This document shows, one piece after another, positions 15,463 to 24,185 of a DNA stretch of 46,635 bases (position 1 is its first letter; every line of letters starts with the position of its first letter). This DNA comes from JAYSRU01 sp043720875 (GTDB lineage Bacteria; Bacteroidota; Bacteroidia; Flavobacteriales_D; Crocinitomicaceae), in the NCBI GenBank assembly GCA_043720875.1, contig JAYSRU010000061.1, positions 1 to 46,635 on the forward strand. The letters are read 5' to 3'. The notes beneath the pieces were generated by a model. The model was not told the origin of the DNA and did not search any database. It saw nothing but the letters and a program-made list of their open reading frames with translations. Position numbers and translations under genes: made by a program.

Positions 15463-17783
15463 TAGTTTTCGTGGTCAGGAGTTTTTGGCTTAGCATTGCC
15501 TTGAGATTCTGAATTTTCTTGAGGACCAGTTGAATTTGGAGTTGGAGTAATTGTACTAGTTTTAGACGCTGGGACTTCATTGTTAGGTTCATCCTCTTCC
15601 TTTTCTAGACTAAAAATGTTTCCTATTTCTTTTCTGATTTTTTGTACTGCTTCCATACCAATCGCGATTGGAGACGTTGCAATGCCATCGTATTGACTCG
15701 AAATTGTTGTAGACGCTTCTTGCGAAGGATACATGAAAATATAATCGTTATTTTCGTAGGCTTTGTTAATCTTTGTAGGAAAACTTTCTATGCCTGAAAC
15801 ATAAGAAACAGATCCTTTACGCGCCGAACAAAACACGATCAAGTCGTCTTCATTCAATTTAGAATTATGGAGAAAGATACCTTCTAGGTCTTCGATTATG
15901 ATGTGTTCAATTTTCAAGTTCATTGAATTTTTATCTGAAAATTGCTTGAATGTCTGTTTAAATTCTTCCGTACTAAATAATATGATTGGAAGATTTAACT
16001 GTCTAGCAAACCGTGCTATTCTATCGGCCCAAGCTGAAAAACTTAGTTCCAATTCTGCCAATGGAGGACACATTAATACCACCCGATCATAACTTGCACT
16101 CACTCTATCAAATTGACAAAAGAAAACTGTTTTGTCGCACACATCCAATAAATGCTCTCGATCATCTCCAACCAAACGTGTCAACAAATTCGTGTTCTTT
16201 GAGTCGTTCAATACCACTAAATCTGCGACCAATTCTTTTGACATTCGAGCAACCCCACTAGAAAAATTATGATCGATGGTTGCCATTACATTCACGCTCA
16301 AATCATCGGCTGAAAAGTGTGTAATAAATTCATCAAGATTTTTTCTATGTCTTCTAATTCTTCCTTCTGCTTCATTATCGTTTGCCAAGACACTCACAAC
16401 AGATACTGGATTAATCACACGCTTATCGGTTACTAGTGTTGCAAAATCTAACAAGAATTCATTTCCTTTTAATTCATTTGCTGCCACAAGCAAGTGCTGG
16501 CTTCGCAAGAGGGGTTGGTTCGGCGTGCCATCATTAGCTTCTGCAACCAATTGTTTTTTACCCGCATTTTCCGTTACGAATGAAGCGACCATACACGTAA
16601 TTAATATCAAAACAATGGTTCCATTTACTACATCATCACTAATTACTGGAACCATAGTACCGTTGACCATGTGCAACATTTCGTGTCCTTTTGTAATAAT
16701 GGCTAGCGTTGCGGCAGCATGTGCTGTACTCAAACCAAATAAAAGTTGCCGTTCGGTTCCCGTAAATTTAAAAATCTTTTGCGTGATGAAGGCCGCTAAC
16801 CATTTTGAAAAAATGGCAAAAGTTGTCAAGACTAAGGCGAAAAAGATTCCCGTTGGGCTTGTAAAAAACACTTGTACATTTACCACCATTCCTACTCCAA
16901 TCAAAAAGAAAGGAATAAATAAAGAGTTACCAATGAATTCAACCCTGTTCATTAAAGTGGATTGTTTCGGTATCAGTTTATTCAATACTAAACCTGCGAA
17001 GAATGCCCCAATGATGCTTTCTACTCCAGCAATTTCGGCTAATACTGCCGAAAAAGTTAACACCGCCAATACAAAGATAAAGTGGGATGTTTTTTCACTT
17101 TCTAATTTACTAAAAAACCAACGCGTAATTTTTGGAATTAAGTAAAACATGATTACTGAAAAAATACTCAATGAAAAAAGCAACGTTAAGATGAAATCGC
17201 CCCCCATTTGATTTGTACTTTGGGCACTTATTACTGAGAATAATAATAGAACGGCTGTATCGGTAATAATAGTTCCCCCAACTGCCACCGCCACTGCCGA
17301 ATTTTTTGCTACTCCATATTTACTAACGATAGAATACGCAACAAGCGTATGCGTAGAAAACATACTTGCTGTGAGCAAACTACCCAAATGTTCCATGTGC
17401 AACACATACCTACATATTGGATAACCTAAACCAAGTGGAACGATAAAAGTTAAAAAACCAAATACATAACTCTTGTTTCTATACTTCTTAAAATCACCCA
17501 AATTTAGCTCAAGACCAGCGATAAACATAATGTAAATCAACCCGATATCCCTTAGCATCTTCATTGAACCGGTGTTTACCAAATGTTCTTGCCCTATAAT
17601 CCCAAGTGCACTTGGTCCAATAATAACTCCAGCTATGATTAGCCCAATAATCGATGGGATTCTAATCTTTCTAAGAATAATTGGGGTAAGTAAAATAATA
17701 AAAAGCAATATCGAAAAGACCAATAATGTATTGTGAATGGGAAGATGAAATTGCTCAATAAGATGCTTATAGAAATATTGCAT
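15462..17783 (-). CDS. Cation/proton antiporter, CPA2 family
   Basis: Inner-membrane exchanger of Na+ or K+ for protons. Residues about 15-405 form a hydrophobic block of roughly a dozen membrane segments of the Na+/H+ exchanger fold (for example LTPIILRKIRIPSIIGLIIAG near 32-52 and GLELNLGDFKKYRNKS near 90-105). Residues about 430-690 form a soluble part resembling tandem universal-stress-like domains, and the last 40 residues are a disordered Thr/Pro/Asn tail. No KTN/RCK nucleotide motif is evident, so it is not a typical KefB. A perfect -7 box lies 26 bases before the ATG at 17783. Ion specificity is not readable. Confidence 0.9.
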   Translation of the reverse strand: MQYFYKHLIEQFHLPIHNTLLVFSILLFIILLTPIILRKIRIPSIIGLIIAGVIIGPSALGIIGQEHLVNTGSMKMLRDIGLIYIMFIAGLELNLGDFKKYRNKSYVFGFLTFIVPLGLGYPICRYVLHMEHLGSLLTASMFSTHTLVAYSIVSKYGVAKNSAVAVAVGGTIITDTAVLLLFSVISAQSTNQMGGDFILTLLFSLSIFSVIMFYLIPKITRWFFSKLESEKTSHFIFVLAVLTFSAVLAEIAGVESIIGAFFAGLVLNKLIPKQSTLMNRVEFIGNSLFIPFFLIGVGMVVNVQVFFTSPTGIFFALVLTTFAIFSKWLAAFITQKIFKFTGTERQLLFGLSTAHAAATLAIITKGHEMLHMVNGTMVPVISDDVVNGTIVLILITCMVASFVTENAGKKQLVAEANDGTPNQPLLRSQHLLVAANELKGNEFLLDFATLVTDKRVINPVSVVSVLANDNEAEGRIRRHRKNLDEFITHFSADDLSVNVMATIDHNFSSGVARMSKELVADLVVLNDSKNTNLLTRLVGDDREHLLDVCDKTVFFCQFDRVSASYDRVVLMCPPLAELELSFSAWADRIARFARQLNLPIILFSTEEFKQTFKQFSDKNSMNLKIEHIIIEDLEGIFLHNSKLNEDDLIVFCSARKGSVSYVSGIESFPTKINKAYENNDYIFMYPSQEASTTISSQYDGIATSPIAIGMEAVQKIRKEIGNIFSLEKEEDEPNNEVPASKTSTITPTPNSTGPQENSESQGNAKPKTPDHEN

Positions 17784-17808
17784 GCTTTATTTATTATACT
17801 TTAGATTT

Positions 17809-17842
17809 CAAAGTTAGAATTTCTGCGCTAATTGCAGTACAA
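17809..17842 (-). promoter_or_regulatory. Promoter of the antiporter-HAD unit
   Basis: Perfect -7 box TAACTTTG (plus-strand 17809-17816) with a TTG 23 bases further upstream (17840-17842) on the minus strand, at the long end of the usual spacing. Confidence 0.6.
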
Positions 17843-18081
17843 GTTGACCTTGTTTAATGTTACAATCTTGTTAATATTATTTATAAATTTTAGATGATTT
17901 CGAGCATTGACTCAAAGCTTAGGTGCAACAGGTTATTTTGATGGGTTAAATCGAACTACATTTTCAGCTGTGTCAACAATTGTATTCTTCTGTAATTTGG
18001 CTAAAAATAGTTTTTACACATTTTGTTAAAAATTAAATCTGAATTGTAAATAATAAGCGAACTCAGGTGAAAACAGTTTCT

Positions 18082-18089
18082 TACTTTTG
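18082..18089 (+). promoter_or_regulatory. -7 box of aspartate kinase
   Basis: TACTTTTG matches TAnnTTTG perfectly and is 19 bases before the chosen ATG. A TTG that could be read as an earlier start (18087-18089) is part of this box. No -33 TTG with normal spacing is visible. Confidence 0.6.
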
Positions 18090-18107
18090 CAAAAAAAGTA
18101 TATTTCA

Positions 18108-19379
18108 ATGGGGGTTAAAGTGTTTAAATTTGGGGGGGCATCAGTAAAAGACGCGGCATCATTACAAAATGTGGTAGAAATAGTTCAGCGTTATCCAAAT
18201 GACAAGTTGGTGCTTGTAGCTTCGGCGATGGGTAAAACTACCAATGCATTGGAAGAAATCATGACGGCTTGTTGGAACAAAGACGAAACAAGTTTCTTTC
18301 ATTTATTGAACAAATTAAGTGAGCAACATTTGATCGTTTTAAAAAATCTCTTTCCCGACCCAAATCATTTAATTCATGTTGAAATTCAATCCGTTTTTAC
18401 GACTTTAGAATCCAGAATACATTTACCACAAGGCACGAGTTATGATTTTGAATACGATCAAATAGTTTCGTTAGGGGAAGTGATTTCTACTTTAATATTA
18501 AACGCTATTTTAGTGCATGCTAATTTAGCTTCGGTATGGGTAGATGCGCGCGAAATCATTAGAACGAACTCCAACTATCGAGAAGGTGAGATCGATTGGA
18601 ACACCACTGAAAACAAAATGAAACCACTATTTGATTCATTGTTTGTAGCAAACGATATGATTGTTATTCAGGGTTTTCTTGGCCATACTGCCGAAGGAAA
18701 CACAACTACACTTGGAAGAGAAGGTTCTGATTTTACTGCTGGAATTTGTGCCTATTGCCTGAATGCAGAACAGGTAACTATTTGGAAAGATGTACCGGGC
18801 ATGTTGAACGCTGATCCGAGAAAATTTGAAAATACAGTAAAATTGGATCAAATTAGTTTTTACGAAGCCATTGAGCTTTCCTACTATGGCGCAAGTGTGA
18901 TTCATCCAAAAACGGTAAAACCCTTGCAAAATAAAAATATTCCGTTGTTTGTAAAGTCATTTATTGATCCGGAAGCAAATGGAACAGTAATTCAAAGTTC
19001 AAAAGAATTTGATCATTTAATTCCTTCATTCATTAGTAAAAACAAGCAAGTTTTGATTTCCATTACACCTAAGGATTTCTCTTTCATTGAAGAAGAAAAT
19101 TTAGGTAAAATCTTTGCCGTTTTGTCTGCACAAAATATTAAGATCAACATGATGCAAAATTCTGCTTTGAGTTTTAGCATCGCTTTGGATCAGGAAAAAG
19201 TAAAACTGCCAGAATTAATTGCCGCCTTGGCTGATTATTCCATTACCTACAACGACAACTTAGAACTCGTTACTATTCGTCATTACAACGAAAAGACCGT
19301 TCAAGATTTGAAAGGAAAGAAGGAAGTTGTGTTGGAGCAAAAAACGAGAGAAACCGTTCGCTTTTTGTTGAAGGGATAA
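18108..19379 (+). CDS. lysC: Aspartate kinase, monofunctional
   Basis: Phosphorylates aspartate, opening the Lys/Thr/Met pathway. The 423 residues start with the kinase signature KVFKFGGASV and contain TTLGREGSDFTA and KDVPGMLNADPR in the catalytic domain, then YYGASVIHPKT. The C-terminal 150 residues form the ACT-type regulatory part, so feedback control by an amino acid is likely but the effector is unknown. No homoserine dehydrogenase is fused. The ATG at 18108 is used because the earlier TTG lies in the promoter box. It stands alone, divergent from the antiporter and ended by a strong terminator. Confidence 0.93.
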   Translation: MGVKVFKFGGASVKDAASLQNVVEIVQRYPNDKLVLVASAMGKTTNALEEIMTACWNKDETSFFHLLNKLSEQHLIVLKNLFPDPNHLIHVEIQSVFTTLESRIHLPQGTSYDFEYDQIVSLGEVISTLILNAILVHANLASVWVDAREIIRTNSNYREGEIDWNTTENKMKPLFDSLFVANDMIVIQGFLGHTAEGNTTTLGREGSDFTAGICAYCLNAEQVTIWKDVPGMLNADPRKFENTVKLDQISFYEAIELSYYGASVIHPKTVKPLQNKNIPLFVKSFIDPEANGTVIQSSKEFDHLIPSFISKNKQVLISITPKDFSFIEEENLGKIFAVLSAQNIKINMMQNSALSFSIALDQEKVKLPELIAALADYSITYNDNLELVTIRHYNEKTVQDLKGKKEVVLEQKTRETVRFLLKG

Positions 19380-19406
19380 GAAAACTCAACACTGTATTAA
19401 AACAAA

Positions 19407-19439
19407 TAAGCCCAGAATCTGCTTGTGATTCTGGGCTTA
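19407..19439. terminator. Bidirectional terminator between lysC and the tonB gene
   Basis: A perfect 13-base stem (TAAGCCCAGAATC at 19407-19419, complement at 19427-19439) with a 7-base loop sits between the convergent genes. T-rich stretches follow the stem in both directions, so it can end both transcripts. Confidence 0.85.
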
Positions 19440-19457
19440 CCTTTTATTATTCTTCGT

Positions 19458-20189
19458 CTATGACTTTCCTAATGTAAAGTTGATGCCATAACGGAAACGA
19501 CTTCTAACGGTTTTTCCATCGCTTTCACCTGGTATCCATTTACCAAAGCTATTTACGATACGCAATGCTTCGCGATCCAATTCTGGACTCACGCCTCTTG
19601 CCACACGCACTTTAGAAACGTCGCCATTTTTTTCAACTACGAATTCAATGTAAACTTTTCCTTCGTCGCCTTGTTCAAGAGCTACTTCAGGATAAACGAT
19701 GTTTTTGATAACATAGAGTTTTAATCCGTCCATACCTAAAAGTGGCATCGCTTCTTTGTCTGGCATAGCCTCAATCAAATCTTCTTTGATATCAATTATG
19801 TCATCTCCACCACCCAAGGTGTTGATTTGCTTGTTTGGATCACCAATGATATTTCCTAGATTAAGTGCCAATAAAGGATCTGTTTTAACGTCTAGCGTAC
19901 TCTTAATTACCAAGGTTTTATCATCAGGTTTCTGCATGATATCGATTGTTGGGCCAGCACTTGCCATTACCGGAGCTTTGATTATTTCCGGAATTTTTTC
20001 AGGTTCTTTGTCCTCAATTGGGGTCTCATTTACTGATTCGATGATTGGCTTTTGCATCATCGTTTGCACTAATGGACTGCGCCAAGCAAACGCTGCACAC
20101 ACTAATGCTGATACTACTAGGAACCCATTTTGCACATGCATTTGGCGTTCTGCTCGCAAGTCTATACTTGCATTTTTTTTCGCGATCAT
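19458..20189 (-). CDS. Energy transducer TonB
   Basis: Couples inner-membrane proton motive force to outer-membrane receptors. The 243 residues show a cytoplasmic N terminus, one membrane helix (about 21-36, GFLVVSALVCAAFAW), a periplasmic Pro/Glu-rich spacer (about 50-150) and a C-terminal TonB domain (about 155-243) with YPEVALEQGDEGKVYIEF and the conserved VNSFGKWIPG turn. No exbB/exbD genes are nearby, which is common for multiple TonB proteins in this phylum. It shares its terminator with lysC. The promoter is unclear; TACTTTG at 20222-20228 is one base short of the consensus. Confidence 0.92.
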   Translation of the reverse strand: MIAKKNASIDLRAERQMHVQNGFLVVSALVCAAFAWRSPLVQTMMQKPIIESVNETPIEDKEPEKIPEIIKAPVMASAGPTIDIMQKPDDKTLVIKSTLDVKTDPLLALNLGNIIGDPNKQINTLGGGDDIIDIKEDLIEAMPDKEAMPLLGMDGLKLYVIKNIVYPEVALEQGDEGKVYIEFVVEKNGDVSKVRVARGVSPELDREALRIVNSFGKWIPGESDGKTVRSRFRYGINFTLGKS

Positions 20190-20248
20190 AATATATTATT
20201 TTATGGTTATAAGCGACATTCCAAAGTACGTGCCAAACTAGTTAACCA

Positions 20249-20306
20249 AATTTTAACATTTGAGCAAAAGCTTGTAAATAAAAGGATCAACGCAAATGTT
20301 AAAATT
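20249..20306. repeat. 14-base perfect inverted repeat upstream of tonB
   Basis: AATTTTAACATTTG (20249-20262) and its exact complement (20293-20306) flank a 30-base spacer, between the end of the SNF2 gene and the start of the tonB gene. It could be a SNF2 terminator with a long loop or an operator for tonB; the sequence alone does not decide. Confidence 0.5.
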
Positions 20307-20387
20307 ATTTTTTCCGTTTTTATAGCTCTAGCTATCGTCTTTATTAGTTTTAAAGCTTGTTATGAGTTGATAATTGATTTACGACAA

Positions 20388-23300
20388 TTATGCAAAGAGA
20401 TCCATTAAATCTGTATGCGTTAGCGACTTTAACGCCCCACCATCCGTTTTTATAAGGTCATTGACCAATTCTCGTTTGTTTTCTTGAAGATCCATTATTT
20501 TTTCTTCAATTGTATCTGGACAAATCATCCGTATCGCCACCACCTTTTTTGTTTGACCAATGCGATAACATCTATCAATGGCTTGGTTTTCTACCGCTGG
20601 ATTCCACCAAGGATCCACCAAATAAACATAGTCAGCTTCAGTTAAATTTAAGCCAACCCCACCAGCTTTTAGACTAATCAAGAAAATCCGCGTTGCTTCG
20701 TTGTTCTGAAAATATTCCACTAAATCTTCTCTTTTTTTAGATTGTCCCGTTAAGTAGGCATATTGAATTTCTTTTTTGTCTAACTCGGTTCTAATCAGAT
20801 CTAACATACCCACAAATTGACTGAACACTAAAATTTTATGGTGTCTATGTTTGGACTCAATGTCTTCCATTAATGCTTCTATTTTACTAGAATGATTTCC
20901 ATAATATTCCTCTTCAGAAAGCAAAGCGGGAGAATTACAAATTTGTCTCAATTTTGTGAGGGCCGCTAAAATATACATGGTATCCATGGTTTTCTTCTTG
21001 TTTTTAGAAGCTTGCAGGTACGCTTGCATTTCTTTCTTGTATGCATCGTAAACTTTACGCTGCTCAATACCCATCTCACAATGTAACACCATTTCAGTTT
21101 TTTCGGGCAGTTCTGTGGCAACCTGAGCTTTTGTTCTCCGCAACAAGAATGGATTTATTTTTTCTTGCAATTCTTTCGCCCTTCCAAAATCTTTGAACTT
21201 GTCGATAGGAATTGAATAATCATCTCTAAACCGTTGCTGACTTCCCAATAAACCCGGATTAACAAATGACAGTTGCGCGTATAAATCAAAGGTATTATTC
21301 TCCACAGGAGTTCCTGTCATTACTATACGATTTTTGGCTTGAAGCAAACGTACGGTCTTATAACGCTGTGACTCTGGATTTTTAATCGCCTGTGATTCGT
21401 CTAAAATTGCGTAATGAAACTTATATTCTTTGATGTGAAAGATATCAGACAACAACGTACCATAGCTTGTAAGAATAATATCAAATTTATCAAAATCATT
21501 ATGGTTTTTGACTCTATCTGCACCATAAACAGTTTTAATTTTCAAACTCGGCGCAAACCTTTTCACTTCCTTTTGCCAGTTAAAAATTAGTGAAGTAGGC
21601 ACAACAATTAAATTAACAAGTCTCTCCTTTTTTCCGAATTTTTCTTTTTGTGCTAACAGAAAAGCAATAATTTGAATCGTTTTTCCTAAACCCATATCGT
21701 CTGCTAAGCAACCCCCAAAATTAAACTCATCCAAAAAGTTTAACCAGTTTAACCCGTCCTTTTGGTAATCGCGTAATTCAGCTTTTAAAGCTTTTGGTAC
21801 TGCTACTTTCGAAATGCCATCGAAGTCCTTCACTTTTTTGTTGTAAAAGTCTATTTCATTCACCACATCTTCGCTCAATACCTCAGCTTCGTAAATTTCA
21901 TGAATTTGAGAAAAATTAGCTTTACTCGAACGCAAGACATCATCTTTCACTTCTCCAGCTCGAAAATAAGCTGAGAATTTTTGAACCCATTCTTCCGGCA
22001 ATAAGCCTAAAGTCCCATCTCCCAATTCAATGTAACGTGTTTCATTCTTTAATGCACGTGCAAGCAATTTAAGTGGCACATCGTGCGCACCAAACTTTAC
22101 TTTTATCGAAGTTTCGAACCAATCTATTCCACTGCTAACGGCAACAGCAACTTTCGCTTTGTTGGCATTTAATTTATTGTTTTTAAGCTCTTTAAAGCCT
22201 AAAATGGTATAATTATTCTCTTGCCAGATTTCGAAAGCATCCAAAAACCAGCCTTGTTCGAAAAAACGCTTGCGGTGTATGTAGTAAAACTCTTGTCCAT
22301 ATTGATTCGCAAAATCTTCATTTTGGCGCAACAATACCGCAATCATGTGTTCCTCTTGTTGTGCATTTCGAGAAACAGTAAAAGGTTCTCCATTTGCATC
22401 CGTTGCATATAATTGCCGTTGAGAAAGTACTGGCACTTCCGCTTTGTTATAGCGGAAAGAAGGTGTGATGAGAATGTAATCCTCAGACTCGGATAGGTAA
22501 ATTATTTTTTCAGGTTCGTTAATAAACCCCGATTCTTGCATTTGTTGAGGCGTTGCCGATTTCAGATAAGTGTATTCAATTTTCAGCGTATTTTCAAGTC
22601 CGGTTAAAACTTCCAATCTAAATTTTTCAAACTTCGACTCATGAATAACCAGTTTTCCTTCCACCTTTTTGAAATACTGAATTAAACGAATCATTTGTGG
22701 ATTATCCACTAAGTGATAAACACCTTGATCGAGAATAAAGTAGCCGTAATGCAATTTTATTTGAACTTGCGGTACTTTTCTTTCTTCAATAAAAAGCTGA
22801 GGTACAATTTCGTAAAATGGAAATTTGTCAAAAACTCGCAGTAAAACTTTGATCTTTTTATTCGCGATTACTATCGGTTCAATAGAAGATGAGGTGACGT
22901 TTTCCGATTTTTTAGTATTCAAGCGATAAACTTTCAGATTCAATTTATTTCTTACAACTTCTCGTAAAGATTTTAATTTATTTTCATCGTTTGTAGTGTC
23001 ATTGGGCACTGAAAGCTTATGAATTGCTGTAAAAAACTTTAATTCTTCAATATCATTTCCTTCGTAATTGAAATCGGCAAAATCGCATTCGCTTATTGGA
23101 TTTTTTACCTTACCGTCTTTTGTTAGTTTAGCTTCATACAATGCTGGTTTGGAGTCGTTGTAATAGCGATGTTCAGAAAAAACAATAATTTGTTGCTTAG
23201 TGTTCTCTGATAAAAGTTCAAAATTTAGAATGTCACTAATTCCAAGCGAGTTTTTTAAAACTGAGCTAGAAGCATCATCCACAGCAAAAAGTCCTTTGAT

Positions 23301-24038
23301 TCTGCTTTCAACAATTACTTTATTTTTAATGTTGGCTATCTGAAGGTACTTTTCAAGATTTTCTTCCCCCTCCAAACCATAACGCTTTGCTTCCTGCTTT
23401 AATAAATCGTAACGACTACTTTCATTAAAAAATAATTCAATTTCTTCTTTTTCTGCAATCGCTAGCAATGCAATACCTTGGTGCTCGCACATTTTAGATT
23501 TATTTAACGCACAGGAACATTTTAAGGTTAACGTATCCTCTTCTAAACTTGCTTCAACTATTTGAGATCGATAACCCATTCCTGTTTCAAAGTGTCCAAA
23601 ATTTGTGCGCAAATCATAGGCTTTAAAATACCAACTATTGATTTCTCGTTGGGTAGGCAAATGCTTTGCGTGTCTTCGGAAAAAATCCGTTGTAATGGAC
23701 CGTGTGTTAAAATTGGGAATTATGTAATCCGTAGGATGCCCTTGTTCGGATGGAGAATTGTTGCCGTAATCAGAAAGTTCTAGGGCGTTGATCAACACAT
23801 TTACAATATGTTTACAAATTGGGCCTTTATCAAAAGGGCATGAGCATTTAGTGTTCTTTATTTCTCCCGCTACTAAGCCAATTTTGATAGTGTAAATGTC
23901 GGTCCCTACAACTTTCGCCACGATTTCATTTTCTTTAACATCCAAACTCAAAATATCAGAATCTCGTGCACGATCGCGCAATGCTTCAGAGGTATGGTTT
24001 AGAATATAATTTTGAATCGCAACACTATTTAATTGCAT
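20388..24038 (-). CDS. SNF2-family DNA/RNA helicase with tandem SWIM zinc fingers
   Basis: Swi2/Snf2 ATPase of 1216 residues, probably a DNA translocase acting in transcription or repair. Two SWIM fingers of identical CxCx7CxH spacing lie at the N terminus (C65, C67, C75, H77 and C174, C176, C184, H186). A long middle region (about 210-740) looks like a bacterial SNF2-associated domain. The helicase core has Walker A at 783-787 (GLGKT), the DESQ box at 880-883, and C-terminal motifs FSQF, SLKAGGVGLNL and DRCYRIGQ. All motifs look intact. It lies alone, with an approximate -7 box (GAAATTTG, one mismatch) 24 bases before the ATG. HepA/RapA is related but lacks the SWIM part. Confidence 0.93.
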   Translation of the reverse strand: MQLNSVAIQNYILNHTSEALRDRARDSDILSLDVKENEIVAKVVGTDIYTIKIGLVAGEIKNTKCSCPFDKGPICKHIVNVLINALELSDYGNNSPSEQGHPTDYIIPNFNTRSITTDFFRRHAKHLPTQREINSWYFKAYDLRTNFGHFETGMGYRSQIVEASLEEDTLTLKCSCALNKSKMCEHQGIALLAIAEKEEIELFFNESSRYDLLKQEAKRYGLEGEENLEKYLQIANIKNKVIVESRIKGLFAVDDASSSVLKNSLGISDILNFELLSENTKQQIIVFSEHRYYNDSKPALYEAKLTKDGKVKNPISECDFADFNYEGNDIEELKFFTAIHKLSVPNDTTNDENKLKSLREVVRNKLNLKVYRLNTKKSENVTSSSIEPIVIANKKIKVLLRVFDKFPFYEIVPQLFIEERKVPQVQIKLHYGYFILDQGVYHLVDNPQMIRLIQYFKKVEGKLVIHESKFEKFRLEVLTGLENTLKIEYTYLKSATPQQMQESGFINEPEKIIYLSESEDYILITPSFRYNKAEVPVLSQRQLYATDANGEPFTVSRNAQQEEHMIAVLLRQNEDFANQYGQEFYYIHRKRFFEQGWFLDAFEIWQENNYTILGFKELKNNKLNANKAKVAVAVSSGIDWFETSIKVKFGAHDVPLKLLARALKNETRYIELGDGTLGLLPEEWVQKFSAYFRAGEVKDDVLRSSKANFSQIHEIYEAEVLSEDVVNEIDFYNKKVKDFDGISKVAVPKALKAELRDYQKDGLNWLNFLDEFNFGGCLADDMGLGKTIQIIAFLLAQKEKFGKKERLVNLIVVPTSLIFNWQKEVKRFAPSLKIKTVYGADRVKNHNDFDKFDIILTSYGTLLSDIFHIKEYKFHYAILDESQAIKNPESQRYKTVRLLQAKNRIVMTGTPVENNTFDLYAQLSFVNPGLLGSQQRFRDDYSIPIDKFKDFGRAKELQEKINPFLLRRTKAQVATELPEKTEMVLHCEMGIEQRKVYDAYKKEMQAYLQASKNKKKTMDTMYILAALTKLRQICNSPALLSEEEYYGNHSSKIEALMEDIESKHRHHKILVFSQFVGMLDLIRTELDKKEIQYAYLTGQSKKREDLVEYFQNNEATRIFLISLKAGGVGLNLTEADYVYLVDPWWNPAVENQAIDRCYRIGQTKKVVAIRMICPDTIEEKIMDLQENKRELVNDLIKTDGGALKSLTHTDLMDLFA

Positions 24039-24130
24039 GCTTATTTGAGATTGGATGAATCTGCAAATTTCGTTAAATAAATGAGTTAACTAGTACGATT
24101 CAACTATTAAATCGTCCCATGTTATTGAAA

Positions 24131-24162
24131 CAAAAAAAATCGATCACTAAGTGACCGATTTC
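24131..24162 (-). terminator. Terminator of the leftward CUB unit
   Basis: On the minus strand AAATCGGTCACT can pair with AGTGATCGATTT (one mismatch, tight loop) and is followed by a run of eight Ts. It lies just past the stop of the CUB gene at 24186. Confidence 0.8.
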
Positions 24163-24185
24163 CTTATGTAATTATAGAAAGTGTT

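Larger units (their letters stand above)
17784..18107. other. Divergent intergenic region, antiporter / aspartate kinase
   Basis: No gene is seen. It holds the leftward antiporter promoter near 17809-17842 and the rightward aspartate kinase box at 18082-18089. The AT-rich middle part (about 17850-18075) has no repeat or RNA fold that I can support. Confidence 0.6.

Noticed and set aside
16276..17145. A 289-codon open frame on the plus strand
   Set aside because: It is fully antisense to the membrane part of the antiporter gene, has no promoter box or recognisable domain, and is explained by the codon make-up of the real gene.
20130..20408. Plus-strand open frame with a hydrophobic C-terminal segment in the tonB-SNF2 gap
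   Set aside because: Its only start codons lie antisense inside tonB, no start exists near the hydrophobic part, and the end overlaps SNF2. AT-rich DNA easily yields hydrophobic codons.
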